This document shows, in pieces, positions 1-9,446 of a stretch of DNA of 64,000 bases (positions are counted from its first letter, which is position 1; every line of letters starts with the position of its first letter). Origin of the DNA: Cymbomonas tetramitiformis. Lineage: Eukaryota; Chlorophyta; Pyramimonadophyceae; Pyramimonadales; Pyramimonadaceae. Below the pieces are notes generated by a model that was not told the DNA's origin, did not search any database, and worked only from the letters and a program-made list of their open reading frames with translations. The stretch spans positions 1 through 64,000 of the forward strand of contig LGRX02035415.1 of assembly GCA_001247695.2 (NCBI GenBank), written 5' to 3'. The translations under genes and the position numbers were made by a program.

Positions 1-80
1 TTCTGCAAAAGACCCCAACTGAAGAGCTCTGTTTCTGCAAAAGACCCCAACTTAACAGCTCTGTTTCTGCAAAAGACCCC
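1..80. repeat. 32-bp tandem repeat, 2.5 copies
   Basis: The segment TTCTGCAAAAGACCCC restarts at positions 1, 33 and 65, so the period is 32 bp. The copies differ at a few bases. The array runs off the left edge of the window, so its true length is unknown. I see no coding potential in it. Confidence 0.85.
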
Positions 81-440
81 GTTACGAGGTTCCGAGGACC
101 AGTGATTGTCAAAATCATAGGTGGTTCAATAATGCCACCACTGTGAAGGACCCATGAATACAATTAGTTAAAACGGCCTTAAAATTTGCATAATTTTATT
201 GTATACATTTCTTCGAAAAAAGTATTATAAAAAGTATTATATTAAATTTAATATATATTTTTATGAGACTCCCTTGATATTTCATTCAGTTTGAGTACGG
301 TATGACTTTCCTATGTGAAAGGTACTACTTGTTTAAGGCAAACCGAGGCCTGCACCAAGACTCTTGGTCAGGGCTGTCGGTGTAATGGGCCAGCTTACAG
401 CATAATTACAAAAGACAAACCAAGTTTGGCAATTTTTGCA
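81..440. other. AT-rich intergenic stretch
   Basis: I see no open frame, hairpin or repeat relationship worth naming here. A mostly A/T block lies at about 185-270. Confidence 0.5.
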
Positions 441-566
441 CCTCAATACTAACGCAGCGGAGCTGCCCCTTCTCGACTCGCGCAAAACTTTCCTCAGGCA
501 ATTCTCACACCTCAATACTAAGGCAGCGGAGCTGCCCCTTCTCGACTCGCGTAAGACTTTCCCGTT
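441..566. repeat. 69-bp tandem duplication
   Basis: The segment CCTCAATACTAA(C/G)GCAGCG begins at 441 and again at 510, and similarity continues to about 566. On the minus strand the two units each encode a C-x-x-C pair in an open stretch of about 60 codons (333-515). This looks zinc-ribbon-like but is too short and repetitive to call a gene. Confidence 0.75.
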
Positions 567-683
567 AGGCTTCTATTCTACATCGGCTGTTGGCTAAGTC
601 GTGCTGCGGCAAAAACTGAGTCTTACAGCTCTTCATCCTTTGGGACCTTCCCGCTTACACGTGCCCAAATTAGCAAGAAGGTC

Positions 684-1217
684 CTAAGGCGCCTCGTACT
701 TGCGGAGGACATACTCCGCATCACCCTCCACCATCTTTTGCAGGGCGCTGCTCAGGTGGAAAACGGCTGACAAAAAGTTCGTCTGTTTCTGCTCGTATCC
801 AAGGAAGCAGCGTCCCTTGCGTAGGGCCGCTACCCCCGCGCTGCCGGACCCCATGAATGGGTCCATCACCACCTGCCCACCAGAAGAAGTGTACCTTTCC
901 ACCAAGAACTCACCCAATTCCACACTCTTCTGTCCCACCACCAGGGTCTTCCCAAGCTCCTGGCAGGGTCCTTTCAACGCGGCACGTCCAGCAATGTGAC
1001 AGTTGTGCTTGAATGTGCCGGTAGAATGCAAGGCCTGGAAGGGAAGGGCGTATTCCTGGAACTCATCCATGGCGTCGTCACAAATGGATTTCACCGCATC
1101 AGAAGTCTTCTTGCTGGGTCTTCTTGCTTGGGACAGTGGAGGGGGAGGGTGGGCCGGCGCACGGCTACATTTCAACAAGCACCTACCGGTGAAGGAACGG
1201 CGTGCGGTAACCATCAC
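684..1217 (-). pseudogene. DNA N6-adenine/N4-cytosine methyltransferase, C-terminal fragment
   Basis: The C-terminal 140 residues look like the tail half of an N6/N4-type DNA methyltransferase (SAM-dependent amino-methylation of DNA). I see the AdoMet-binding motif VMDPFMGSGSAGVAAL, then GRCFLGYEQ and a terminal helix. The catalytic (D/N/S)PP(Y/F/W) motif, which should lie upstream in this order of motifs, is absent. The first 35 or so residues are low-complexity. A pyrimidine-rich tract ending in AAG near 1118 on the minus strand could be a 3' splice site, so an upstream exon may have been lost or displaced where the Penelope-like element now lies. It is either a fragment or the last exon of a gene. 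The frame is open to 1217, but only 684 to about 1115 is convincing. Confidence 0.6.
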
Positions 1218-1811
1218 GGACGAGGAGGGCGAGGAGATCGAGAAGGACTGTGAGCTTCATGTGGCGAAGGCAGTGGGTGTGCACTGCAAGTGGCTAACCG
1301 ACGATTTCGAGGAAGACCAGTTCATTCGCCTGGTCTACGCCTGGCTGCACGCGCTAGCCCCACGGAAGGTATTGGTCCCCTGTAAAACCTTCATCAACCT
1401 GCTTTTAGCTCGCCAACCCTGACGTGTCTTGGTGTTGAGCAGGTGATGGACAGTCGTAAAGCGTTGGTCTTGTTCATCGAGCAACAGTCTCGGAAGGACG
1501 TGGAGGACAACTTGACCCAGTTCATGGCCTTCTACGAACGTGAAGCACAACGATGCATGCACTTCTTCAAGAACAAGGGCGCAAACCTGGCCGAGCCTTT
1601 AATTGGACGTGACAAGAAGATTTTCGGGGAGATTGTCTCAATGTCGGAGTTCTTTTCGGTGACGTGTGTTAGCTTCATCCAATAGAGTCACAAGCTGCAG
1701 TACATGCTGGAAGGTGGTCACGAGTCAAGGGAACACGGGCGTACAGGTACACTGTACCAAGAGCGCCGGGAACAGTTCGAAGCTGCTCGTAGGGGACGCC
1801 ACTTCAGCTAG
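1181..1811 (+). pseudogene. Coding-like segments upstream of the Penelope-like RT
   Basis: Three open segments on the same strand read as normal mixed-composition protein: about 1181-1368, 1443-1652 and about 1690-1808. Between the first two lies a 74-bp interval that begins GTATTG and ends GAGCAG (1369-1442). Removing it leaves the frame unbroken (phase 0), so it may be a spliceosomal intron. The gap between the second and third segments (about 35 bp) is too short for an ordinary intron, so an indel is likelier. I recognise no domain. Position and strand suggest the 5' coding part of the element at 1832-5384, but this is inference. Confidence 0.35.
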
Positions 1812-1831
1812 ATTGCAACGCAGGGGAGAAG

Positions 1832-3688
1832 ATGCTGATCCGTGCTACTCAACACCACGCGACAACACTGAACACCATGGGGGTGAGACCGAAGGGTGTG
1901 ACGGCGGCGCGAAGGAGGAGGAGCCAGCGAGTACGCAATGAGCGCCCACGCAGAAGAATGGCAGAGAGGACTGCTGGGGCGAGACGGACGAGATGCTCGA
2001 CGAGGAACTGCAGCGGGAAGAATTTTTCCGTGGTCAAGGCGGGCGAGTACGTGGGCTCGGACCTTCGAATTTGGCTGCAGGCGAGAGCAACGGACGAGGA
2101 AGTGGAGAACGTGGTAGACGTGAAGCCGGGACTGCTGGAATCGACGTCGTGGAAGGTGGTAAAACTCCTGTTTGGGCACAACAAGGTGTCAGCTACGGTG
2201 CACGATGAGGAGGGGGAGACCAGCCTTGCAGGGAAGCTGAGGGATGTGCTCAACGAGGTGAAGAGGAGAGCAGTGGTGCTGAAGTTTGAGAAGGGTGTCA
2301 CAGCGGTGTGGGATGTCTGGGCGAGCGAACTGGTGCTGAAACTGGTGAGGACTCCGGAGGCGACCGTGGAGCTTTACAGGTGCTTTTTGGTGCAACTAGT
2401 GAGAATCTTTGAGGCAGTGAGGGCTGACTTGCCGTGGAAAGACAGGGCGAAGGTGCGCAGGCATATTACGCTCGCGGCGAAGAAGGTGCACAATTTTACA
2501 CTGAAGGGGGCGTACCCGCTGAAGTTACCTCCTGCAGATGCCTGGAAGAGCTATGGGGTACGGAAGGTGACGGAGGAGATGGTGAAGGACCTCCATGTCC
2601 CGAAGATGGTCGAGAACTTTGTGAGGCGCAGGACTATGCCCGTGATGACGAGCGCGGTGAAGCTACGGGATTTTTTCTGCAACTTCAAGGAGCTCACGTT
2701 GCTGAAGAAGAGACCGGAGTGTCTGTGCCATATGGCGTCTGAAGACTTTCCCCGAGTTGACGGACACGTCTGTGCACGTACGACCCAACTACGTTCTGGA
2801 CCGCTGGCAGTGCTGAACAGGAACTTGAAGGACACGCCGGTGATGAAGGTGAACTTCGGCGAGAGCATGGAGAAGGCCTTCACGGAGTACGCTGTACAGT
2901 TTGCGGGAGCTGCGTCACGTGTACAAACCGAAGCTGTCCTGCAACTACTGCCTGTGACTCTGACTGTGGACGACCGCAGGCTGTGTATGTGGCATACGGT
3001 GACGCGTACGGCTGGAGTACTGCAACACTGGGTAGAGCTGAGGGACGAGAACGTGAAACTCATCTTCAGAGTGAAGTTCGAGAGGTTCAACCGCTTGCTG
3101 CTCAGACTGGTGGTATGGGGCGAGGTCGAGGAAAAAAGCACACTTCTGGAACTATGCGAGGCTGTGGCGAAGCGTATGCTGTTCTGGGTGGAGCGTATAA
3201 CCCGCGACTACTGGATCACGCCATACCCGGACCAGGATGTGCTGCGGGAGGCCCTGGCCCTGACCGACGAGATGTTCGCAACACCGTTCGACATGAATGT
3301 CAACGCGGCTGCTTTCTTTACCCCGTACCAGGAAGACAGTATTTTCGGAGCGGGCGTGGACACGGTTGCTCACTGGTGGTTCACGATGGGCTTGGCGAAC
3401 CCGATCTACACACTGGAGAGGATCGTGCAGACACTGGAGCACGCGGTGAGCTCAGCGAAGATGGCGAAGGTACCTATGAGGATCGCGGTGATCTGCCCTG
3501 CATGCGTGGAGATACTGGGCAGCTATGGAGGGTGTTCGCAAGTTGATGCAGTTTGCCAGGCACCGCTTCAAGTTCATGGCCCCGCAGTCCGCGTTGGGGT
3601 ATGTGGACAAGTCCACCGGTGCGAGGTTCGATGTGGACGTGCTGCTGATCCAGAACACCAAGGCAGCGAGGAAATTTCCGGTGACTGA
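1832..3688 (+). CDS. Penelope-like element, N-terminal part (first frame)
   Basis: This open frame of 618 codons starts at an ATG followed by an Arg-rich basic N-terminus. The body has a cysteine/histidine cluster around residue 300 (CLCHMASEDFPRVDGHVCAR), possibly zinc-binding. I recognise no catalytic domain here. The last 60 or so residues, after about 3516, look like out-of-frame sequence, while the overlapping frame from 3525 picks up well-formed protein. The two frames therefore look like one original protein of about 1,180 residues, broken by a frameshift near 3516-3530. A programmed shift is possible but no classic slippery site is evident. The reverse transcriptase follows directly, so this is probably the N-terminal extension of that enzyme. 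Confidence 0.6.
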   Translation: MLIRATQHHATTLNTMGVRPKGVTAARRRRSQRVRNERPRRRMAERTAGARRTRCSTRNCSGKNFSVVKAGEYVGSDLRIWLQARATDEEVENVVDVKPGLLESTSWKVVKLLFGHNKVSATVHDEEGETSLAGKLRDVLNEVKRRAVVLKFEKGVTAVWDVWASELVLKLVRTPEATVELYRCFLVQLVRIFEAVRADLPWKDRAKVRRHITLAAKKVHNFTLKGAYPLKLPPADAWKSYGVRKVTEEMVKDLHVPKMVENFVRRRTMPVMTSAVKLRDFFCNFKELTLLKKRPECLCHMASEDFPRVDGHVCARTTQLRSGPLAVLNRNLKDTPVMKVNFGESMEKAFTEYAVQFAGAASRVQTEAVLQLLPVTLTVDDRRLCMWHTVTRTAGVLQHWVELRDENVKLIFRVKFERFNRLLLRLVVWGEVEEKSTLLELCEAVAKRMLFWVERITRDYWITPYPDQDVLREALALTDEMFATPFDMNVNAAAFFTPYQEDSIFGAGVDTVAHWWFTMGLANPIYTLERIVQTLEHAVSSAKMAKVPMRIAVICPACVEILGSYGGCSQVDAVCQAPLQVHGPAVRVGVCGQVHRCEVRCGRAADPEHQGSEEISGD

Positions 3689-5384
3689 CGCCCACCTGGA
3701 CAAGTTCCGCAAGCACTTCAAGGGGAGGCTGTCAGTGGACCCTGAGTACTCTGAAGACTGGCACATTCAGTACGATGAGAACTTTCGGAGGACACGACTG
3801 CAGACCCCGGGGGTGGTGGAGATGCCGAAGAAGCTGCGGGAGCTCAAGGACACGCTTAAGGGCATTGCAGCGCTGCGATGGAAGCAGAAGGTGAAGCTGG
3901 AGAAGTGGCGAAGAGAACACGGTGTTCCAGAGGGGCCTGTGACCGTGGATGAACGTGTGGGCGTGGTCGATGCGGGCGAGTATTGCAGAGTGCTGGAGAG
4001 GTATTGTGCGGGTACCGCGAGGCTTTACCTGGACAGGAATGCAGGTGTGGGCGCTATTATCTGTCAGCAGAGGTATTTTGACTTGCTTGTGAATGAGCGG
4101 GTAAACAGTGCAGCACAGTTTGAAGAAGTGAAGATGACCCCCGCGGAGCTGGTACGCGACTTGGAGGTGAAGTTTAACCGCGCGATGTTGGGGACGGTGA
4201 CGAAGTTCGTGAAAACCGGGGTGTTCGGAGCTACTTACGCACTGCTCAAGGACAAGGACGATGAGCTACAGAAGTACCGCCCAGTGCAGCCCAACAACCG
4301 AGCACCGCTCGCGCCTTTGCAGAACGTGGCGGGCAGAGCGATCGAGTTTGTCGTGCAGGAGGCGGGTGGCAGTATGACACTGGGTGGCACACAGCGATTG
4401 AAGCACGTGGTGGAGAAGTTCAACGCGGTGTCCAAGGCGGCGCAGGGTGTTTACGCGTACACGTTCGACGTGAAGGATCAGTTCTCCAACCTGGAGCATA
4501 AAGTGACGGAGAAGGCCATACACGTGATGGTGTCGGTGGCTTTCGACAATGCCGGGGAGACCTCGCTTCTGGTGACGGTGCGGGGAGCGAAGGGTGTGCA
4601 ATGGTACAAGAAGGGCGTGCCTCGGGTGACAGCAGTGCGGGTGACACGATCGAAGCTGGTGCGTGCGCTGATTTTGTCTCTGAGCCACAACTATATGTGG
4701 ATTGCCGGGAAGTTAGTCAGGCAGACTCGTGGAGTAGGAATGGGTGGACGCGACAGCCCGGGTACAGCTTCCTGTGTTTGCGCATATGGGGAGAGAGAAT
4801 TCACGATGAGCTTGGGCGCGGACAACCTGTTTATTCACTTCTGGCGACAGGCGGACGATGCTATTGCACTGGTTTGGACTCTCACAGGCACGAGACGGGA
4901 ATGGAGGCGGCTACGGAGCAGACTGCGCGGGTACAGAGACGATTGCTATGCAAGCGGTATGCGCGTGCTAATGACGGGTGCGGCAGGCAGTGATGAAGAG
5001 TTACCGGAGGCGGTGGAGTACTGCGGTATGGAGGTCCGGGTGATGGACAAGCTCGTGACCTTCCGGCAGTTGATGCAGAACGAGAAGCGTGGGTGTATGG
5101 CAATGGAAGACCCCGTGAGAGCATTCCCGTTTGTGCACTGGTTGTCGGCGTGTCCGGAGAGCCGCAAGGCAGCGACACTTGTTTCCGTACTCTCGAGACT
5201 GCGGGCACACTCCACAGATTTTCGGCTACCCGAGACTCTTATGCACTTATGGCGAGAGCTGCACCGGCAAGGCTATCCTGAGGGGTGGCTGAGCCGGGTA
5301 TTAACATATATGAGCAGCAGAGATCCAGTGGGGTTCTGGAGACAACTGCGGGTCAAGCTATTCTGGGAATCGAGACCTTTGTGA
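3525..5384 (+). CDS. Penelope-like reverse transcriptase (no GIY-YIG seen)
   Basis: This would copy the element's RNA into DNA. RT motifs appear in order: a finger motif KYRPVQPNNRAPLAP (about residue 247), motif A YTFDVKDQFSNLEH (about 312), motif B GVGMGGRDSPGTAS (about 405) and motif C FWRQADDAIALVW (about 440, the ADD pair replacing the usual YxDD). A thumb-like stretch follows (FPFVHWLSACPESRKAATLVSVLSRLR). The finger spacing, the D-V-K-x-x-F-x-x-L motif A and the MG-x-x-x-S/P motif B fit Penelope-like elements, which are relatives of telomerase RT. The frame ends at 5384 without a GIY-YIG endonuclease, as in endonuclease-lacking Penelope-like elements. The first ATG may be artificial: see the frameshift noted for the preceding frame. 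Confidence 0.7.
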   Translation: MEGVRKLMQFARHRFKFMAPQSALGYVDKSTGARFDVDVLLIQNTKAARKFPVTDAHLDKFRKHFKGRLSVDPEYSEDWHIQYDENFRRTRLQTPGVVEMPKKLRELKDTLKGIAALRWKQKVKLEKWRREHGVPEGPVTVDERVGVVDAGEYCRVLERYCAGTARLYLDRNAGVGAIICQQRYFDLLVNERVNSAAQFEEVKMTPAELVRDLEVKFNRAMLGTVTKFVKTGVFGATYALLKDKDDELQKYRPVQPNNRAPLAPLQNVAGRAIEFVVQEAGGSMTLGGTQRLKHVVEKFNAVSKAAQGVYAYTFDVKDQFSNLEHKVTEKAIHVMVSVAFDNAGETSLLVTVRGAKGVQWYKKGVPRVTAVRVTRSKLVRALILSLSHNYMWIAGKLVRQTRGVGMGGRDSPGTASCVCAYGEREFTMSLGADNLFIHFWRQADDAIALVWTLTGTRREWRRLRSRLRGYRDDCYASGMRVLMTGAAGSDEELPEAVEYCGMEVRVMDKLVTFRQLMQNEKRGCMAMEDPVRAFPFVHWLSACPESRKAATLVSVLSRLRAHSTDFRLPETLMHLWRELHRQGYPEGWLSRVLTYMSSRDPVGFWRQLRVKLFWESRPL

Positions 5385-5792
5385 CGATGCGCACACTGAG
5401 TACAGGCAGTTGTGCAATTTGCAGCGTTGGTTGAAGTGATCTTTGTAGTTTGCAAGTGGTTGGGACCACTGGTGGGGGGATAGTACCCAATTTGCTCTGA
5501 CTTTTGCATAGGTCACTCGTAGTTTGAACGTCACCAGCATGACAACTTCACCATTGAGCACACAGTGATTTGGCGCCTGCTTATTGAGAATTTGAAACTG
5601 TGACATGTTTAGGACCGTTAAGTGACGGAGGGGTCACGGGAGAAATCCTTTTATTCGGAAAGCTCACTGACGAGACTCTTGGCAAGAGTCGAAACGCGTA
5701 TGGGCAGCCTCAACAAGACACAGTATATTTTGTAGCAATTTATTACCTGTGGCTCTGTTTCATTAATCGTTATACGATTATTATCAAAGTGA
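5385..5792. other. 3' flank of Penelope-like element
   Basis: This is non-coding sequence between two convergent coding regions. I see no poly-A tract, terminal repeat or target duplication, so the 3' end of the element is undefined. Confidence 0.4.
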
Positions 5793-6687
5793 TTATAACT
5801 TAATCAACGCTGGTCCCGGTGGTTCTTTAATGGCCCGCGCGTCCAAACTCGCCGCATTTTTCGAAGTAAGGTTCAGCATCACATTGCCGCGGTTCTTGTC
5901 GAAGTCGTTCAGCCACTGCTGCAACACTTCGTCCGCCACCACATCATCCGCTGCCTGGTACACTCTGTCCTCCACAAACTGCAGCTCTGCACGCAGAGCA
6001 CCCGCGCCTCCACGCTGTGAAGAACTCGGCTCCTGCTCAAGCTGTTTGCGCAGCTCTAGCATTGTCCACCGGTTGCACAGCATCGCGTACACGCCGTGCA
6101 CCGAGTTGGTCACCGTGTGTAAGCGTTTTTGCAGCTCGTCGTACAACAGCTCGCCGTCCTCTGATGCGTCCAACGTTGCGTTGCATTCGCCAACCACGTC
6201 GTTCAGGTAAGACAGCGCCGGTGCCAGCACCAAGCACTCGTACTTCATTGAAGAGTTATACTTCTTGGATAGGTTGTCGTACGTCTTGTTCCCGTTGCGG
6301 CATTCTCGTCGTCAGCGTTGCCGTCCGCGGAGGGAACGGATTGATGGAGGCCTCCGGCACGTATGCCAGTTTTCTACATCTTACCAGAAGTTGTTCAGCA
6401 GTTTTTGCAACGCCCTCAGAGTCCGATGTCCCTGATTTTGCTGTGACCTTCGCCTCCGACGCCACCTTGATTTCCGCTTGTCGATGAAGTTGTTCACGCA
6501 GCAAACGATGCTCCTCTGCCTGCTGCCTCCGAATTTCACCTTGCTGCTTCTGCATCTCCAGAATTTGCTGCAACAAGGCTTCCTGCGTCGTCGGTTTCGC
6601 AGGGGAGGGAGAAGCCCGTCCGTCGCCGTGCTTCTCCGGGAGGGGAGGGAAATACTCAGGATTCTTGCTCTTCGAGCTTCCCGTCAT
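5793..6687 (-). pseudogene. Gag-like coiled-coil protein, frameshifted (probably DIRS-type)
   Basis: Two adjacent minus-strand frames (6687-6256 and 6248-5793) look like one gene broken by a frameshift near 6250-6310; the second frame can be read upstream of its ATG in good coding sequence. The first part is Pro/Ser/Lys-rich, then has a Gln/Glu/Arg-rich heptad-like coiled coil (LLQQILEMQKQQGEIRRQQA). The second part is helical and acidic. No zinc knuckle is present. Just upstream on the minus strand (6936-7108) lies a repeat that also follows the tyrosine recombinase at 10.6 kb. In DIRS-like elements the gag gene sits next to such a repeat, so I infer a DIRS gag from a second, truncated copy. 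Confidence 0.5.
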
Positions 6688-6935
6688 TCCACTCTTCTCA
6701 GGCAGTTACAGTGAAGTAAAATTTACTGTCTTCGCCGATGGGAAGTTGCAGGTAAAAGTGTAAATGTCGTTCCCGCGACTTCACTGAAAGATCTCCCGTA
6801 GCCGTCGATCGCCGTCGTACAGCCTAGTGGTTTAGTCACAAGCTACTCTACTGTTTACAAGGGAAACAAGTGAAAAATATTTTACAAAATCTGATTTGCA
6901 GTGTGCCTCACAGAGTACCATAGGTTCCTGTGAAG

Positions 6936-7110
6936 TTCCTGTTGCAAGAGCAAAAGGAACAGAGCTGAACAGGCGTGTCGCTTCGTGGCTACTTATACAT
7001 CCTGTTTGTGTCACGGAGCTACATGTGGCAATTGGCTATACTGCAGCAGGAGTCACGGATTCTGAGAGTCTAACACCACAAAAATTTCTGTTGCACTCCG
7101 GTTTGAACAT
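6936..7110 (-). repeat. DIRS-type direct repeat, copy A1
   Basis: This is roughly 90% identical by eye to 10388-10556 in the same orientation. Both contain GAGCAAAAGGAACAGAGCTG and CAGGAGTCACGGATTCTG. It lies upstream of the gag-like frame on the minus strand. Confidence 0.75.
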
Positions 7111-7419
7111 TTTAGTTATCCAACTACAGTACTCTGTGTACTTATCACATTTGCAGTGAATTATAATCGGAAGCAAAAAGTTATCATACAGTTGGTTTGA
7201 ATTATTACCATATATATTTATATAGTATTCACTCTGGCTTTATATTATTATCTCTTTGGATTTAATTTCTGACATATTTATCAAACGAGAAATGTATTCT
7301 CTGCTGTTATCTACACCATTACTTTTTACACCAAAAAATACTGTAGTAGTACATGACCATGCGTCATCACGCTGACTTTAGACTGCTGCTGCGGTGTTTT
7401 GTTACTTTTGTCACACCAG

Positions 7420-7656
7420 GTGCTCCACGTGGCAAGGTCCGTAAATGTAAACGTCGGCTCAAACAATGAGCTGCTGACAAACATGCCTTTGGAGTTGCTG
7501 AGCAATATGCGTACTCGAGATTCTGTGCGTGCCGAGTATATTTGCTGCATTGAGGGGGTGCTGAACGATGAGCGGTGGGAGAAGCTGCCAAGCTGCCTCC
7601 AAAATATTCAACATGAAATCTTGGAGCTTCGCACTGCCCTCTCTCAGATGACAGCG
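7420..7656 (+). CDS. Host gene exon A (N-terminal part of kinase-like gene)
   Basis: This is a candidate internal exon of 237 nt (79 codons, phase 0 at both ends). It is preceded by a T/C-rich tract ending CACACCAG and followed by the donor GTGAGT. The translation is ordinary mixed sequence with a helical C-terminal half (residues CLQNIQHEILELRTALSQM). I recognise no domain. It is grouped with the downstream exons because strand, phase and splice sites match and because the later exons continue a helical, coiled-coil protein. Exons further upstream are not visible. Confidence 0.5.
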
Positions 7657-9000
7657 GTGAGTCTGGGCTCTGGGGGCGCATGTTGCAGCACATATAATAT
7701 ATTGTAGTCTTGCTGCGGTAAGCATCCGTTGCTTCCATTTAAATCTCAAAGAATGCTGTTGATCAAATATGTATAGGGACACTGTACATTTGCTAGTGGG
7801 TTTTGTACAAAGCCTAGTGGGTTTCACATCAGTATCGTGGCTCTCCTCCACAGTATTGTGGGGGAAAACAACAATACTGTGGAGGGAAACCACTATATGA
7901 GGTGAGGTGAGCCGAGGTGAGCGTGAGGCTGAGGATGTGACTTATGTCCGATGATATATGACATATGACATGTCATGTGCATGACTGTATGTCATTTTTA
8001 TATCACTCCAAAAACACCATCACGTCACTACATACAAATGTTTTTCATCTTGATAATTTCAGACTCTAACAGTGGCTTCCCTGAACTATACTGTGGCTTC
8101 CCTCCGCTATCTTGTGGCTCCCCTCAACTGTAATATTGTGGATTCTCTCCACTATCTTGTGGCTCCAAATTGCAATCCACAATATTGTCAGCCTCCAATC
8201 CACAATACCGTGTACAAGGTTCACTAGGTTGTGTACCAATTAAGTCTCACTTGGCGTTTCGTCCTGCCTCCCAAATATGTAGTGGTGATAGTGGCAAGCT
8301 ATATCTACAACACTACTTTCTGATCGAGACGAAAATTCACTCAGCTAGGTCGTGGCCACCCGAACGTTGTGTCACAGCACCGTCTGTGTCACATGTTATT
8401 GTGTTAACAGTGTGCAGCGGCATGTGTCGGCCAATTTCGGCCATTTTTTGGCAGCAACTATGAGCATGAGACAACAGAATCTGAAACAGTCTGGATCAAA
8501 CTGAGGACGCAGGATAAAATGAAAATTAATCTTACGGCGAAGGTAATTACTAGGAATGTTTAAAATTCATTTCATTGCCTATTTCGTGATGATGGATTCC
8601 TTTAATGTGAGTAGTGCTATTGGCAAGTAGAGGTCTGAAATATCAGACGTCCGACATGTCTGTCGATGTGGCGCAATAAACTATCGTTTCTGACTATCAG
8701 TATAACGCTATCTAAATTGATCCATTTTAACTGTCAACTAAAATCATTATAATGTCCAATTCAATCCTGCGTACAGTAATAAAGTGATTTCAGGTTGCGT
8801 ATGCTGCATTTGGTATGGAATGGCATTTATACAAACTTTTCGGGTCAAGTAAGATGCGTACCCTCGTAACCTCGTTACTTTAGTTTGGTGCCGAACACAG
8901 CATAACTTTGCATACGCATTCTAATTAGTGTTAGGAACAACATATTTTTTGCGCGAGCAACATCTGTCCAGTAATCAGGATGCTGGACGGATCTTATGAG
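7657..9000. other. Intron-like non-coding DNA with short TG/GTGG-rich repeats
   Basis: I see no credible gene. Between about 7840 and 8215 the motif CTTGTGGCTCCC/CACAATATTGTGG recurs in both orientations as short degenerate inverted repeats. A GTGAGGTGAGCCGAGGTGAGC micro-repeat lies at about 7900. Confidence 0.45.
7837..7893. repeat. Hairpin with 15-bp perfect arms
   Basis: CCTCCACAGTATTGT (7845-7859) is the exact reverse complement of 7871-7885, with an 11-nt loop. Short GTGG/CCAC steps extend the stem outwards. Confidence 0.75.
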
Positions 9001-9011
9001 GGGGGGGTAAT

Positions 9012-9047
9012 GGGCGTGAGTCGAGCCAGCCATCTCGACTCACGCCC
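9012..9047. repeat. GC-rich hairpin, 14-bp perfect stem
   Basis: GGGCGTGAGTCGAG (9012-9025) pairs perfectly with 9034-9047 across an 8-nt loop. It has no U-tract and no flanking gene, so it is probably a repeat end or structured RNA rather than a terminator. Confidence 0.8.
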
Positions 9048-9107
9048 AGCAGAGACGCATACAGCACTGCACAGCATATCACATACATCGCATACAGTTT
9101 TTTTAAA

Positions 9108-9275
9108 AATTACACTCTGGCTTACTACCAAGCGACTGGCATGCACCAAGCAACAGAGGCATCCGATATTACACGGACCGCGACTTACATGTACACCGGG
9201 CGATACCACCGGCACACATACGCGACGCTTTACCCGGCGCGGGCGGGGCATGCAAGGCTGCAATGACGATTTACG
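9108..9275 (-). repeat. SINE-like core/tail copy
   Basis: This is a diverged copy of the dispersed repeat that carries CTGGCTTAC, AACAGAGGCATCCGAT and CCCGGCGCG in that order. The full-length member is at 47460-47879. It has an internal insertion around the ACCGGCACACATACGCG part. Confidence 0.65.
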
Positions 9276-9370
9276 GATGCGAAGTTGTATGGCACTGAGA
9301 TTAATGTATGCGTACAATAATGTACGCAACGTGAAATTGCGGTGACGAGGCGCACCAGGTTTCAGTATAT

Positions 9371-9401
9371 TTCTCTTTTGCTCGAATCCTCATTTGCCAA
9401 A
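9371..9401 (-). repeat. DIRS-type split repeat, copy B2
   Basis: The roughly 30-bp segment TTTCTCTTTTGCTCGAATCC and the following CTCATTTGCCA recurs at 10553-10583 in the same orientation. With the A copy at 10388-10556 this gives the order B1-A2-B2 downstream of the recombinase, as in PAT/DIRS-like split direct repeats. Confidence 0.65.
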
Positions 9402-9446
9402 GGCAGGCACTGCAATACATTTCATTAAAATGATTTTGTAAAGTGT

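Noticed and set aside
3525..5384. Telomerase reverse transcriptase gene
   Set aside because: Motif C and the thumb fit Penelope-like elements better, and I see no telomerase RNA-binding motifs.
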